Source: Acidobacteriota bacterium
GTDB lineage: Bacteria; Acidobacteriota; Thermoanaerobaculia; Thermoanaerobaculales; Thermoanaerobaculaceae
Direction of reading: 5' to 3'
Assembly: GCA_003158745.1 (NCBI GenBank)
Contig: PMLC01000087.1
Span: 1-64,000 of the forward strand
DNA: 64,000 bases
Shown: positions 9,210 through 18,264 of the stretch, piece after piece
How the letters are laid out: each line of letters opens with the position of its first letter
Numbering within the stretch: the stretch's first letter is position 1
Program-made: the position numbers and the translations under genes
The notes under the pieces: generated by a model
Seen by the model: only the letters and a program-made list of their open reading frames with translations
The model's database searches: none
What the model was told of the DNA's origin: nothing

Positions 9210-9276
9210 CGTCCGACACCTCGATGTTTGGGATAGTAACCGCCACCCGCCACCCCTCACCATTCCCAATGTCGGA
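9210..9276. repeat. Nested inverted repeat with heptamer array in its loop
   Basis: Between dnaG and rpoD, GTCCGACA (9210-9217) pairs with TGTCGGAC (9269-9276), and TTGGGA (9227-9232) with TCCCAA (9263-9268). The loop holds consecutive heptamers CGCCACC, CGCCACC, CCTCACC. It could fold in the dnaG-rpoD transcript and attenuate or process it; in E. coli this same junction contains an RNase E site and sigma-32 promoter. The regulatory role is inference. Confidence 0.5.
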
Positions 9277-9339
9277 CATCAGCGACTAAATTTCAAGGGT
9301 ACCACCATGCGCAAGCCCTCGAGGCGGCCCAAGAGCCGC

Positions 9340-11058
9340 TCACGACGGCTTCCTCCGTTTCTTGATCAGCTCACTCTGCTCGGCCTTAAGTTGCGAAAGC
9401 GACTGTGTATCACCTGTGATTTCTGCTTCACGGATCCGCGCAACGAGCTGGGCGCTCTTGAGTCGGTCGCTCCGCCGCTGGACGAGTTCGATGAGGCTCG
9501 GAATGCGTTCCTGCGGGGTCTGCGGCGCTTCGTGCTCGAGACTCGCGAGCAGGCGACGGTCCACGGGGTCCTGGATCTCAGACAGCACGTCGGGAATCTC
9601 CACGGCAGCGCCTTCAGCCGTGCGGCGCTGGAGAATATCGATCACGCGCCGGACACCAGGGTGGCAGATGCCGTCGACCGGGAAATTCCGGATGAATTCC
9701 GCGCTCCGTGTCGGCTCAAGATCATGAAGGAACGAGCGCAGAAGAGCCATCTCGGCGTGCTCCGGGAGATCCTCTGCGGCAGATTGTCGTGCCACGACGT
9801 GCGGAGCGCCGAGACCGCCGAGCTCTTCGAGGGGAACCCCCGCCCCGTGGGCGAGTGTCTCGCGCATCTCAAAACGTCGCACCGGATCGGGGCAAGCAGC
9901 AACGATCTCCAGTGTCTGCAAAAGGTTGCGCCGCCGTTCCTGGCGGGTCGATCCCATTAGCTCCAGCAGGAACGTGCCGACCGGGAGGGCCGCCGCGACC
10001 CGCGCCCGAAACCCATCGCCTCTTTCCCTGCGCACCACGTCGTCGGGATCCTGCCCCTCGGGGAGCAACAGCACGCTCACCTCGAGCGAGGCCGCGAGCA
10101 GCGTGCGCACGGCACCGACGGCCGCCTGCCGTCCGGCATCATCGCCGTCGAAGCACACCACAACGCGGGGTACGCGCCTGGCAAGCTCGCGGGCGTGCTG
10201 CTCCGACAAGGCTGTCCCGAGCGTGGCCACCGTCTCGGTAAGCCCGGCCTGATGCAACGCGATGCAGTCGAAATACCCCTCGACGACGATCGCGCGATCG
10301 GCCGAGGCGAACGCACGCGCCGCGCGGTCGAGTAGGAACAGCACCTGGCTCTTCGAGAACAGGCTGGTTTCCGGTGAGTTGAGGTACTTGGGTTTTTCGT
10401 CTCCGAGTGCGCGGCCGCCGAAGGCGATGATCCGCCCGCGGACGTTGCGGATCGGGATCGTAACCCGTTCGCGGAAGCGGTCCCAGACCCGGCCCTCGTC
10501 CCCCTCCACGACGAGTCCGGCGGCGATCAGGGTACGCTCCGGGAAGCGCTTGCGCAGCTCGTCGTAGAGCGCGCGCCACTCCCCCTTCGCGTAGCCGAGA
10601 CCAAACTCTGCCGCCACCTCGAGGGAAACGGCGCGCCGCTCCAGGAACGAGCGCGGGCGGTCGTCGGCCAGATGGCGCACGAACACCGCTTGCGCCGCTT
10701 CCATGACCTCTGCGAGATGCTCCTGCTCGTCCTTGCGCTGGCGGGCCTGAGGGGACGCAGGCGGGAGGCGGACGCCGAAACGGTCCGCGAGGCGCTCGAC
10801 GGCTTCCGCGAACGAGACCCGCTCGATTTCCATTACGAAGTCGATCGCGTCGCCGCCGCGCTTGCAGCCGAAGCAGTAGTAGGTCCCCTTCTCCCGCGAG
10901 ACGTTGAACGAAGGCGTTTTCTCGCCGTGAAACGGACAGAGGCCCACGTAGTTGCGGCCGGTCTTCCGCAGCGTGAGGTGTTCGCCGATCACGGCCACGA
11001 TGTCCGCGGCTTCCCTGAGCTGGTCCAGGACGGGCCGGGAGAGGTCGTAACCGCTCAT
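9340..11058 (-). CDS. dnaG: DNA primase
   Basis: Synthesises RNA primers at the replication fork. 572 residues from ATG at 11058 (GGGAGAGAG upstream); an ATG 39 codons earlier adds a sequence unlike the family. Seen: CHC2 zinc finger CPFH...CFGC (about 39-63), the primase core with WDRFRERVTIPIRN and GGRALGDEKPKYLNS, and the TOPRIM domain with VVEGYFDCIALHQAG and DGDDAGRQA carrying the metal-binding acidic residues. The C-terminal helicase-binding domain is divergent, as is usual. Neighbours mutS2 and rpoD are on the same strand, so it belongs to the macromolecular-synthesis operon. Confidence 0.96.
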   Translation of the reverse strand: MSGYDLSRPVLDQLREAADIVAVIGEHLTLRKTGRNYVGLCPFHGEKTPSFNVSREKGTYYCFGCKRGGDAIDFVMEIERVSFAEAVERLADRFGVRLPPASPQARQRKDEQEHLAEVMEAAQAVFVRHLADDRPRSFLERRAVSLEVAAEFGLGYAKGEWRALYDELRKRFPERTLIAAGLVVEGDEGRVWDRFRERVTIPIRNVRGRIIAFGGRALGDEKPKYLNSPETSLFSKSQVLFLLDRAARAFASADRAIVVEGYFDCIALHQAGLTETVATLGTALSEQHARELARRVPRVVVCFDGDDAGRQAAVGAVRTLLAASLEVSVLLLPEGQDPDDVVRRERGDGFRARVAAALPVGTFLLELMGSTRQERRRNLLQTLEIVAACPDPVRRFEMRETLAHGAGVPLEELGGLGAPHVVARQSAAEDLPEHAEMALLRSFLHDLEPTRSAEFIRNFPVDGICHPGVRRVIDILQRRTAEGAAVEIPDVLSEIQDPVDRRLLASLEHEAPQTPQERIPSLIELVQRRSDRLKSAQLVARIREAEITGDTQSLSQLKAEQSELIKKRRKPS

Positions 11059-11106
11059 GGGCGCTCTCTCCCGCAGGTACGACCTCTGTCTTGCCGGCCG
11101 CCAGCA

Positions 11107-11138
11107 GAGGTGCTGAGGTGCAGAGGAGCGGGGGAGCT
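11107..11138. repeat. Short tandem repeat, 8-nt period
   Basis: Four consecutive octamers (GAGGTGCT, GAGGTGCA, GAGGAGCG, GGGGAGCT) lie in the 166-bp space between mutS2 and dnaG. The rest of that space shows no gene or clear signal. Confidence 0.5.
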
Positions 11139-11224
11139 GAAAGGCCCAAGCAGTTTTTCTCCTCTGGTCTTCCACTTCGGGGTTCCGAACCTCCGGCTCA
11201 TCGGCTTGATTCCAGGGACCGCCA

Positions 11225-13567
11225 TCATGAGAGATCGAGCTCCACTTCGGTCACACCCGTCCCGCCGCGAAACTGCGGCGGGTGGGTGAAGTGTGCCACG
11301 GCCGGGTGGTGTGCCAGCACCTCGCGGACCGCGCGCCGCAGCGCACCTGTGCCGTGGCCGTGCACGATGCGCACGTGGCCGATTCCGGACACCAGCGCCC
11401 GGTCGAGGAACCGCTCCACCTCGTCTCGGGCCTCTTCCTGGGTCATTCCGATCAGCTTGATCTCAGCCGGGGGCGCCTGGAACACAGCCACCTCGACCTC
11501 ACCAGTCGTCGGGGCGGCAGGCGGCGCGACCGGCTCGCACGCTCCCGCCTCGACCCAAAGACGCTTGTCCTTGACCAGCACTTCCACGCGATCGCCGGCC
11601 ACGCGCTGGACCTTCCCGGTCGAGGCCATGCCGATCAAGCGTACCGTCGCGCCGGGTATAAGCGGCTCCGCGCGTTCGAGCGGAGAGGGGCGCTCCGGCT
11701 CGAGGTCGAGGGCGGTACGGCGCATGGCCGCGACCCGCTTCTTACCTGGAAACTCCCCACGGGTCCTCGCCTGCTCAAGCGTTGCAAGGGCTGTCGCCAG
11801 TTGCTCCTTCGCCCTCCGCCGCAGCGCATCGCGCTCCTCGTCGAGGCGGTGGCGAACCTTCTCCTGCTCAGCAGCAAGCTTCTCGCGCTCTTCCTCGGCT
11901 CGGGCCCGGGCGAGTTCTGCTTCGCGCTCGAGTTGTACGAAGCGCTCTCGCTCCTGCGACAGACGGCCGCGCTCCTCCTGCAAGGCCTCGAGGTAGCCGT
12001 CGATGGCGAGGAAGGAGCGGGAGAGCATCTCGCGAGCCCGTGTCAGGACGGACCCTGGAACCCCGCACGAGCTCGCGATAGCAAGCCCGCGTGACCGGCC
12101 TGGCGTGCCGAGGTGGAGACGGTACGTGGGGCGGCCGCTCGCCTCGTCATACCCCATTGCGGCGTTCAGTGCGCCGGGAACGTTCTCGAGGTGAGCGGCG
12201 ACCGTGATCAGGTGGGCCGTGGCCAGTGTCCAGCAGCGCCGCCGCGCGAGCTCCTCGAGGAGCGCCGCTGCCAGCGCGGCTCCTTCCTCGGGATCGGTAC
12301 CGGAGCCCAACTCGTCGTAGAGCACGAGCGTGTCGGCGTCGGCGTCGGCCAGGAGGGCAGCAGTTGCGCGCATCGCGCCCGTGAAAGTGGAGAGATCCGA
12401 GAAGAGGTCCTGGTCGTCGCCGAGGTGACACCACAGCCTTCTGAACGAGGGCAACCCGCTGCCATCCGCTGCCAGGATTGGGATCCCTGACTGGGCCATC
12501 AGGGCGGCGAGACCGACGGTCTTGATCGCGACGGTCTTGCCGCCTGCGTTCGGCCCGGAGAGGAGCACCAGCCTGGTGTCTTCCGGGAACTCCAGGTCGA
12601 GCGGCACGACAGGCCGGGTGTTGCCCGCATCCCCGAGCACCTCGCCGCGCAGGGAGGCGAGCGTCGGGTCGAGCAGTGGGTGACGGGCGTTCACGAGCCG
12701 CAAAGACCCGGCTGCGCCCGGTTCCAGGAGAATGCCCTCGCTTGCTTGCCCGAACAGCACACGCGCTTGCGCGGCATCTAGGACCGCGAGCGATCGGGCC
12801 CCTTGCAGCAGCGCGTCCCTGCGCCCGTGAAAAGCGGAAGCGAGCTCCGCGAGAACGCGCTCTTCTTCGGCTCGGGCCAGTGCGATGGCTTGTGCGAGTG
12901 CGTTGTTGAGCTCGACCACGGCGAACGGCTCGAGGTAGACGGTTGCTCCCGACGACGAGGCGTCCAGGACCAGCCCGGGAACGAGGTTCCTCTCCGAGAC
13001 GGGGACCGGTACACAGTATCGATCCCTGCGCAGCGTGAACGGAGCAGAGAGCGCCTTGTGCTGTCTTCGGATCTGTTCCATCGCCGACACTATCGCGCCC
13101 CGGTTGCGTTCCCGCGCGGCCCTGGCCTGCGCGAGCGCCGGCGAGGCGCTGTCGAGGATCTCCCCATCCGGTCCCAGTCGGAGATCACAGAATGCGAGGA
13201 ACCCCTCAAGTTGCGGCAGCTCCGCGAGGATGCGGGCAAGCTCGGGTCCGACTCCGGCCCCCGCGAGTGCCGCCCTGGCCTCGACCAGCCGCCGCGCGAG
13301 CGTCACCAGCCGGGCCAGGTCGGCGGCGTCGGTCGGACGGAGCGTCTCGGGTTCGAGGAGATCCGCTGCATCGAGCCCGGCGAACCCGAGAGAGCCACGC
13401 ATGGCGATCAGTGACTGGACCTCCCGGGTCAAGCCAAAAGCCGACGACCCCTCCCCGGGTGTGAAGCGGGGAAGGGTCGTTGTGACTACCCGGTGTCCTC
13501 TGTCACTGCGGGCAAACGAGGCAACGAGCGCGAGAACCCGGTCGAATTCGAGTGAAGCGAAGGTCAA
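11225..13567 (-). CDS. mutS2: Endonuclease MutS2 with C-terminal Smr domain
   Basis: A 780-residue MutS paralogue that in other bacteria suppresses homologous recombination or rescues collided ribosomes (RqcU/MutS2). Seen: MutS core and clamp, Walker A GPNAGGKT (about 338-345), YDELGSGTDPEEGAAL signature, a long charged coiled coil (about 520-620), a KOW-like segment, and the Smr nuclease domain with HGHGTGALR near the C-terminus. The mismatch-recognition N-terminal domain of MutS1 is absent, as expected. The start is TTG, 14 bp after the rpsU stop, with only a weak ribosome-binding site, which suggests coupling to rpsU translation. It sits between rpsU and dnaG, an unusual place. Confidence 0.94.
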   Translation of the reverse strand: MTFASLEFDRVLALVASFARSDRGHRVVTTTLPRFTPGEGSSAFGLTREVQSLIAMRGSLGFAGLDAADLLEPETLRPTDAADLARLVTLARRLVEARAALAGAGVGPELARILAELPQLEGFLAFCDLRLGPDGEILDSASPALAQARAARERNRGAIVSAMEQIRRQHKALSAPFTLRRDRYCVPVPVSERNLVPGLVLDASSSGATVYLEPFAVVELNNALAQAIALARAEEERVLAELASAFHGRRDALLQGARSLAVLDAAQARVLFGQASEGILLEPGAAGSLRLVNARHPLLDPTLASLRGEVLGDAGNTRPVVPLDLEFPEDTRLVLLSGPNAGGKTVAIKTVGLAALMAQSGIPILAADGSGLPSFRRLWCHLGDDQDLFSDLSTFTGAMRATAALLADADADTLVLYDELGSGTDPEEGAALAAALLEELARRRCWTLATAHLITVAAHLENVPGALNAAMGYDEASGRPTYRLHLGTPGRSRGLAIASSCGVPGSVLTRAREMLSRSFLAIDGYLEALQEERGRLSQERERFVQLEREAELARARAEEEREKLAAEQEKVRHRLDEERDALRRRAKEQLATALATLEQARTRGEFPGKKRVAAMRRTALDLEPERPSPLERAEPLIPGATVRLIGMASTGKVQRVAGDRVEVLVKDKRLWVEAGACEPVAPPAAPTTGEVEVAVFQAPPAEIKLIGMTQEEARDEVERFLDRALVSGIGHVRIVHGHGTGALRRAVREVLAHHPAVAHFTHPPQFRGGTGVTEVELDLS

Positions 13568-13581
13568 GACCGTGTGGGGGG

Positions 13582-13794
13582 CTACAACAGCCCCGCCTTG
13601 CGCTGCTGGGCAAGCTTGCGGAGGAGCTTCTTGCGTGCTTGGATGAGCTTCCGCTTCCGCCGCACGCTCGGCTTCTCGTAGTGCTGGCGCTTCTTGATCT
13701 CGGACAGGATCCCTGCCTTTTCACACTTCCGCTTGAAGCGCCGCAGCGCCTGCTCGAACGACTCGTTATCCCGAACATGCACCATCGTTGGCAT
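13582..13794 (-). CDS. rpsU: 30S ribosomal protein S21
   Basis: 70-residue basic ribosomal protein of the small-subunit platform, needed for efficient initiation. The sequence [20 protein letters not shown] is diagnostic and the C-terminus is Lys/Arg rich. The start at 13794 is preceded by AAGGGGGGTGAG; a second ATG three codons later would also serve. First gene of the block that continues with mutS2, dnaG and rpoD, i.e. the macromolecular-synthesis operon. Confidence 0.96.
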   Translation of the reverse strand: MPTMVHVRDNESFEQALRRFKRKCEKAGILSEIKKRQHYEKPSVRRKRKLIQARKKLLRKLAQQRKAGLL

Positions 13795-13870
13795 CGCGCG
13801 ATCTCACCCCCCTTCTGCGCCTGTCTTGTCGCGCCTCTGCGGACGCGAGTGCGCTGGTCAAAGGGAAGAA

Positions 13871-13901
13871 AGTCTACCACAGCAAAGGGTGATGCGGTCA
13901 A
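13871..13901 (-). promoter_or_regulatory. Possible sigma-70 promoter of the rpsU operon
   Basis: On the minus strand TTGACC and TAGACT stand 19 bp apart, about 75 bp upstream of rpsU. The spacing is longer than optimal, so this is a weak call supported mainly by its position at the head of the operon. Confidence 0.3.
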
Positions 13902-14530
13902 CGCGGCGTCTGGGACCGATTCGGACCCGCTGGATGACGATCCCTTCGACGGTGGGAGCTGGCAGGACCTCCTACCCCGGCGGCCGATGGGGTCGCGAGC
14001 GCCTGTGCTATCGGGGGCGGGGTGCGGCGGAGTTCCTCCATCGCCGATGCGAGCTGGCATGGGACGCCGAGGCCCAGAGCGAGGTAGGCGCGCTTTGCGT
14101 CTGCGAGGGCTTTGATTACCGCGGTGCGGTCACCACCGTGTTCGAAGGCATAGCGCCCGTTGGACACGGCATCCCTGGCGTAGAAATCGAGCGCTTGCCT
14201 CGTCTCCGGACGGCCTGGCGCCTCGTTGAGTGCCACGTTCAGAAACCTGGCGAGCACCTTCTGGCTCCGAGCGTACGCCGAGTCAAACGCGGCTTGCGCC
14301 TGCCTCAGACGGACATCGGCCGAACCCGGCACCACGTCGGGGCCGGGCGTCCCGGTTTGGGCGCTGTCCAGGTTCTCGCGGGTCGTTGAGAGTTCGGCTT
14401 GGGCCGAGGTCACCTTTGCGAACTCGGAGGCGATGTCGAAACCAGACGGCAACTCACCAGGGCGACCCGCGCAGGCGAGTGCGAGTACCACAACGGCGAT
14501 CCGGGAGAATTGCGGGCCAGCGACCCTCAT
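13898..14530 (-). CDS. Exported protein of unknown function
   Basis: 210 residues with an N-terminal export signal (IAVVVLALAC, about 11-20); the Cys is followed by AGRPGELPSG, so it may be a lipoprotein although the -3 residue of the lipobox is Ala, not the preferred Leu. The mature part is mainly helical, Ala-rich and has a heptad-like stretch (about 35-110). The C-terminal 40 residues are basic and low-complexity (SSHRRRDRHP). I do not recognise a family. It lies upstream of rpsU on the same strand and divergent from the GAF-like gene. The basic tail could be an artefact of a wrong frame end, but the frame is open throughout. Confidence 0.55.
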   Translation of the reverse strand: MRVAGPQFSRIAVVVLALACAGRPGELPSGFDIASEFAKVTSAQAELSTTRENLDSAQTGTPGPDVVPGSADVRLRQAQAAFDSAYARSQKVLARFLNVALNEAPGRPETRQALDFYARDAVSNGRYAFEHGGDRTAVIKALADAKRAYLALGLGVPCQLASAMEELRRTPPPIAQALATPSAAGVGGPASSHRRRDRHPAGPNRSQTPR

Positions 14531-14649
14531 CGCCCCTCCAGAAGTTGGAAACTACCAGACCGCACCGATAGAGGCAAAGCGACGTTTCCTTGACAGCGTT
14601 TGCGCGCCACGCCGATAATGCTCCGCGGGCTGTACAGCACGGAGGCACC

Positions 14650-15852
14650 ATGGAGAAGCACGAAGCAGTACTCGCTGAACTTGAGCAGATGCGGGAGGGT
14701 GCCGCGGCGCTCATGCGTGCCAAGCTTGAGGCTGTGGCGAGGCAGACCCGCGAGCTCGCAAACCGCCTCGCGGGCGACTTGGATGTTGTGGTGCCCCCCG
14801 ATCTCGAGGTGCTGTTTCCGATCGGGGCTGTTGCGGACCACCTCCGGAGTCTGACCGCACCACCTCCGCCGTCGCCGGTGCTGGATCTGGGAGTCCTGCG
14901 CCAACTTGATGCGGGTCGAGCCCAGTCCGAGGTCCTCCAGGAGTTGCTCCGCCAAATCGGTTTGTGGTGTGGTCCGCGTGCGATCGTGGTTGTACGCGAC
15001 ACCAACGTCCAAGGATGGTCGGGGGCCGGCTTCCCGAACGGTGACCCTGCCCGCACCTGGAGGGCCGCACTGGCCGAGTCGCAGGCGCTCACGAAGGCCT
15101 CGATGGGAGCCCCGCTTCTCATTCGTCCAGCCAGCGACCCTGTGCTTTCTAACTGGTTTCACGGTAGCGACAAGCGGTTGCTCCTCCTGCCCATGTCGCT
15201 GCGCAGCAAGATCGTCGGCATCCTCGTGGCCCTCGAAGGCGAATCGGGCCTGAACAGTGCCGTGATCCAGCAGCTCACCTATACCGTGGGTCTGATGCTC
15301 GAGACGCTCGCGACGCGGCCGACGGTCCCGAGCCCGGCGCTTGCGGAGCCTGAGGACCTGACCGGCGAGACGCCTCCTCCGGTAGAGGAAGCTCCCGCTG
15401 AGGCTCCTGCTGCCCCCGAGATCTTTGAGATGACGCCGCCCGCTATCGAGGAGGAGCCTGCGGCGGCCCCAGCGGTGCCAATGGCAGCCGTGGATGCCGC
15501 TTCGACACTCCAGTTAGCGGTGCCGGTGACGCCTGCAATGCCGGCCGTGCCTGCGGTCCCTGTGGTGGCGCCGGCCGTGCCGATGCGGACGCCGGAGGAG
15601 GAGCGTAAACACGAGGAGGCGCGCCGTTTTGCCCGCCTGCTGGTGTCCGAGATCCGCCTGTACAACGAACAGGCCGTGCAGGCCGGCAAGCTCGCGCACG
15701 ACATCTACAGACGCCTCAAGGAAGACATCGACCGCTCGCGGGACATGTACGAGCAACGGGTCTCCGCCGAGGTTCGAGCGAACAGCAACTACTTCCACGA
15801 CGAGATGGTGCGCATCCTGGCGGATGGCGATCCTGAAGCACTCGGAATTTAG
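14650..15852 (+). CDS. GAF-like domain protein with Pro/Ala linker and C-terminal helix
   Basis: 400 residues starting at ATG 14650 behind GGAGG (14641-14645). Layout: N-terminal amphipathic coil (about 1-50), a segment resembling a GAF sensor fold (about 85-235; WCGPRAIVVVRDTNVQGWSG, later LRSKIVGILVALEG and IQQLTYTVGLMLE), a low-complexity Pro/Ala/Glu/Val linker (about 235-325), and a strongly helical C-terminus (EEARRFARLLVSEIRLYNEQ onward) that looks like a coiled-coil or oligomer interface. No enzymatic motif is seen. The gene end overlaps the start of the lytic transglycosylase by 29 bp, so the two are probably co-transcribed. A scaffold or cell-envelope coordination role is possible but not demonstrated. 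Confidence 0.7.
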   Translation: MEKHEAVLAELEQMREGAAALMRAKLEAVARQTRELANRLAGDLDVVVPPDLEVLFPIGAVADHLRSLTAPPPPSPVLDLGVLRQLDAGRAQSEVLQELLRQIGLWCGPRAIVVVRDTNVQGWSGAGFPNGDPARTWRAALAESQALTKASMGAPLLIRPASDPVLSNWFHGSDKRLLLLPMSLRSKIVGILVALEGESGLNSAVIQQLTYTVGLMLETLATRPTVPSPALAEPEDLTGETPPPVEEAPAEAPAAPEIFEMTPPAIEEEPAAAPAVPMAAVDAASTLQLAVPVTPAMPAVPAVPVVAPAVPMRTPEEERKHEEARRFARLLVSEIRLYNEQAVQAGKLAHDIYRRLKEDIDRSRDMYEQRVSAEVRANSNYFHDEMVRILADGDPEALGI

Positions 15853-17881
15853 TGGCTTTCCGGTCCGGGCGGTCTTTTCCCTCATCGTTGCAGTTCTGAG
15901 CGCCTGCCGCGCGACGCCGGTCCCCACCCTTGCCCAGGCGTTCCAGGCCAAGGGCGATCCCGCGGCGCGAGCCAAGGCGTTCATGCAGGTCGCGGTCCGG
16001 GGCCGGGAGAGCGAGAAGCTCCGAGCCGCCTTCTTGTGGGGGTTGTTTGCGTGTGACGCACGCGCTCCTGTGGCCGGGCTCGCCGGGTTCAATGTGGCGC
16101 GGCCTGACGGAGGCCGGACACGGTTGGCCGCCCGTCGGCTCGAGGAGGCCCTCGAGGCGTCACGCTCTCCTGCGACGGCCTGGACGGTAGCCGCGGGTGC
16201 GCCGTGGCTCTCGGACGACGGCCGCGCCCACCTGCGTCTGCGCGGCGCCGAGGCCCTCTCCCTCCGGGGCGAGACCGCGGCGGCAATCGAGCTTCTTCCG
16301 GGATTCGGGACCCTTCGGCGCGAGGACGTGCCCCGGGCTCTGGTGCTGGTCGCCCGGGGTGGTGATGTTGCCGGCGCCCAGGCTCAGCGCCGCCTGGCCG
16401 TGGAGTTTCCCCAGCAGCTTGCCGGTCTGGCCTCAGCGCCGAGTCTGGAACGACTTGCTGCGGGCTTCACGGAGGGTGAGTGGGCGGTGCATGCCCGAGC
16501 ATGGCTCGAAGCGGGCCAGGCTGTTCCCGCACTGCGGGCCGCTGAAAGGGCCGGCAGCGCGGGCTTCATCATCGCTGCCCGGGCGTCGTTGCGGCTGCAT
16601 CGGCCTTCGGCAGCACTGGTCTGGGCGGCGCGCGGCGGCAAGCGTTGCGGCGAGTGCTGGGTGGAGCGCGCAGAGGCCCAGCGCCAGCTTGCCTGGGGTG
16701 CAGCGCCCAAGGAGCGGTCCCGTACGTTCGGCGAGATGCTGGGTTCGGCCGTTCGCGCGAGTGAAGTGCTGCCAGTCACCGACCCGCTCCGACCCAGGGC
16801 GGAACTGCTTCAGGCAGAAGCTCTGGTGGAGCTGGGCCGATTCGCCGAGGCCGCGCCGCACCTGGCGGGCGATGCTGTCGTCTCCCAGGCGCGCTTTGAG
16901 TGGGTGTGCCGTCGGCTCGCCATGCTGGGAGCGGGTGCTCTCCGGACCACGGGTCAGCCGGCTGCGGAGCTCGCGCGCAGCACCCGCGGCCGCCGGCTCG
17001 CCGCGTTCTGGCTCGCCCGCCAGCGGGCGCGCCGCGGCGATGTTTCAGGCCTCGAGGCGCTGGCAACCAGCGGTTTCCCCGACCTTCCGGCCCAGTGGGC
17101 GGCTCGGGTTCTTGCGCGGCAGGGCGTCACGGTCGCCGTCTCGGAGGATCGATCAGTCGTGCAGCCCCCGCCTGCGTGGGCGGGCGACCTCATGGCGGTC
17201 GGGCGCGTTGCGGACGTCGTGATGGGTTGGCGTGCGGACCTGGAGGCGTCCGGCGGCCCGAGTCCGGGCTGGCTCGGTCTCGTCCGGCTTGCCGAGATGC
17301 CTCCACTGGAGGGGATCTCGCTCCTGGTGCGGGGTGAGCCGAGGTTGTTGTCGGGGCCGTGGCAAGGGCTCCCGCGCGACCTGATGGAGCGATACCTGCC
17401 GCTGCCGTGGAGGAGCGAGGTCGAGTCCGCGGCGCGTCGTGCCGGGGTTCCCGCCTGGCTGCTGGCCGGGTTAGTTCGGCAGGAGTCGGCGTGGAACCCG
17501 CGTGCACACTCCGCTGCGGGTGCCCTGGGCCTGGCGCAGTTGCTCCCTGCCGTTGCGGCCGAGACGGCACGGGAAGTGCCCGGGTTGGCCCCGACAGTCG
17601 ACCTGTTCGATCCGAGCCGAAATCTCATCCTTGGTGCAACGTTGCTGGCCCGCTGGCGGGCGAGCTTCTCGGGATCTTGGACTGCGGCCCTGGCAAGCTA
17701 CGACGCGGGGGAGAAGCGGGTGCGAGAGGTGTGGGAGGCTGCCAGCCGAGACGACGGGCCCACATTCGTGGAAGCGCTTGAGATTCCCGAGACGTGGGAC
17801 TACGTGCACCGTGTGGTGCTCCTGGCCGAGGGGTATCGCATCCTGTACTGGCCGGAGGGAAAGGCATACCCGTGGACCTGA
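15824..17881 (+). CDS. Lipoprotein soluble-type lytic murein transglycosylase
   Basis: A 685-residue peptidoglycan lyase that cuts the MurNAc-GlcNAc bond in the periplasm. From ATG 15824 it has a signal with a good lipobox (VAVLSAC, about 21-27), an extended helical superhelix of TPR-like repeats (about 60-500; Ala/Leu/Arg rich), and a C-terminal SLT domain: LVRQESAWNPRAHSAAG with the catalytic Glu, GLAQLLP, NLILGATLLARW and ALASYDAGEKRV. This matches the Slt70 layout of a long U-domain before the catalytic domain. The start lies inside the end of the previous gene. Confidence 0.88.
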   Translation: MAILKHSEFSGFPVRAVFSLIVAVLSACRATPVPTLAQAFQAKGDPAARAKAFMQVAVRGRESEKLRAAFLWGLFACDARAPVAGLAGFNVARPDGGRTRLAARRLEEALEASRSPATAWTVAAGAPWLSDDGRAHLRLRGAEALSLRGETAAAIELLPGFGTLRREDVPRALVLVARGGDVAGAQAQRRLAVEFPQQLAGLASAPSLERLAAGFTEGEWAVHARAWLEAGQAVPALRAAERAGSAGFIIAARASLRLHRPSAALVWAARGGKRCGECWVERAEAQRQLAWGAAPKERSRTFGEMLGSAVRASEVLPVTDPLRPRAELLQAEALVELGRFAEAAPHLAGDAVVSQARFEWVCRRLAMLGAGALRTTGQPAAELARSTRGRRLAAFWLARQRARRGDVSGLEALATSGFPDLPAQWAARVLARQGVTVAVSEDRSVVQPPPAWAGDLMAVGRVADVVMGWRADLEASGGPSPGWLGLVRLAEMPPLEGISLLVRGEPRLLSGPWQGLPRDLMERYLPLPWRSEVESAARRAGVPAWLLAGLVRQESAWNPRAHSAAGALGLAQLLPAVAAETAREVPGLAPTVDLFDPSRNLILGATLLARWRASFSGSWTAALASYDAGEKRVREVWEAASRDDGPTFVEALEIPETWDYVHRVVLLAEGYRILYWPEGKAYPWT

Positions 17882-18264
17882 TCGAGGTTGCCTCGCAGCA
17901 ACATCGCCAGCTCGTGGACGTCACCAGCTTCGTGCAGGAAGCGGTAGCCGCCTCGGGAGTCGAGGAGGGGCTGTGTCAGGTTGCAGTCCCCCACACCACC
18001 GCAGCGGTTCTCCTCAACGAGAACGCCGACCCAGCTGTCGGCGAAGACATCCTCGCCGGACTGGCGGCATTGCTCCCCCACGTCGCGTGGCGCCATAGCG
18101 AGGGAAACTCCGACGCTCACTTTCTCTCCACTCTGGTGGGCCACTCCGTGACGATCCCGATCAATGAGAGCGAGCTCGCCCTCGGTCGCTGGCAGGCCGT
18201 CTACCTTCTAGAACTCGATGGGCCGAGGCGGCGCGAGCTGTGGATTACCTGCGTGGGCGGGTAG
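17872..18264 (+). CDS. yjbQ: YjbQ/UPF0047 family protein (secondary thiamine-phosphate synthase-like)
   Basis: A 130-residue member of the UPF0047 fold. E. coli YjbQ has weak thiamine-phosphate synthase activity, but the true role is unknown. Seen: PHTTAAVLLNENADP (about 40-55), HFLSTLVGHSVTIPI, LGRWQAVYLLELDGP and the final WITCVGG. The GTG start at 17872 has GGAGGGAAAGG before it and overlaps the stop of the transglycosylase gene by 10 bp, so the genes are coupled. Its 3' end is repeated in diverged form 139 bp downstream. Confidence 0.88.
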   Translation: MDLIEVASQQHRQLVDVTSFVQEAVAASGVEEGLCQVAVPHTTAAVLLNENADPAVGEDILAGLAALLPHVAWRHSEGNSDAHFLSTLVGHSVTIPINESELALGRWQAVYLLELDGPRRRELWITCVGG

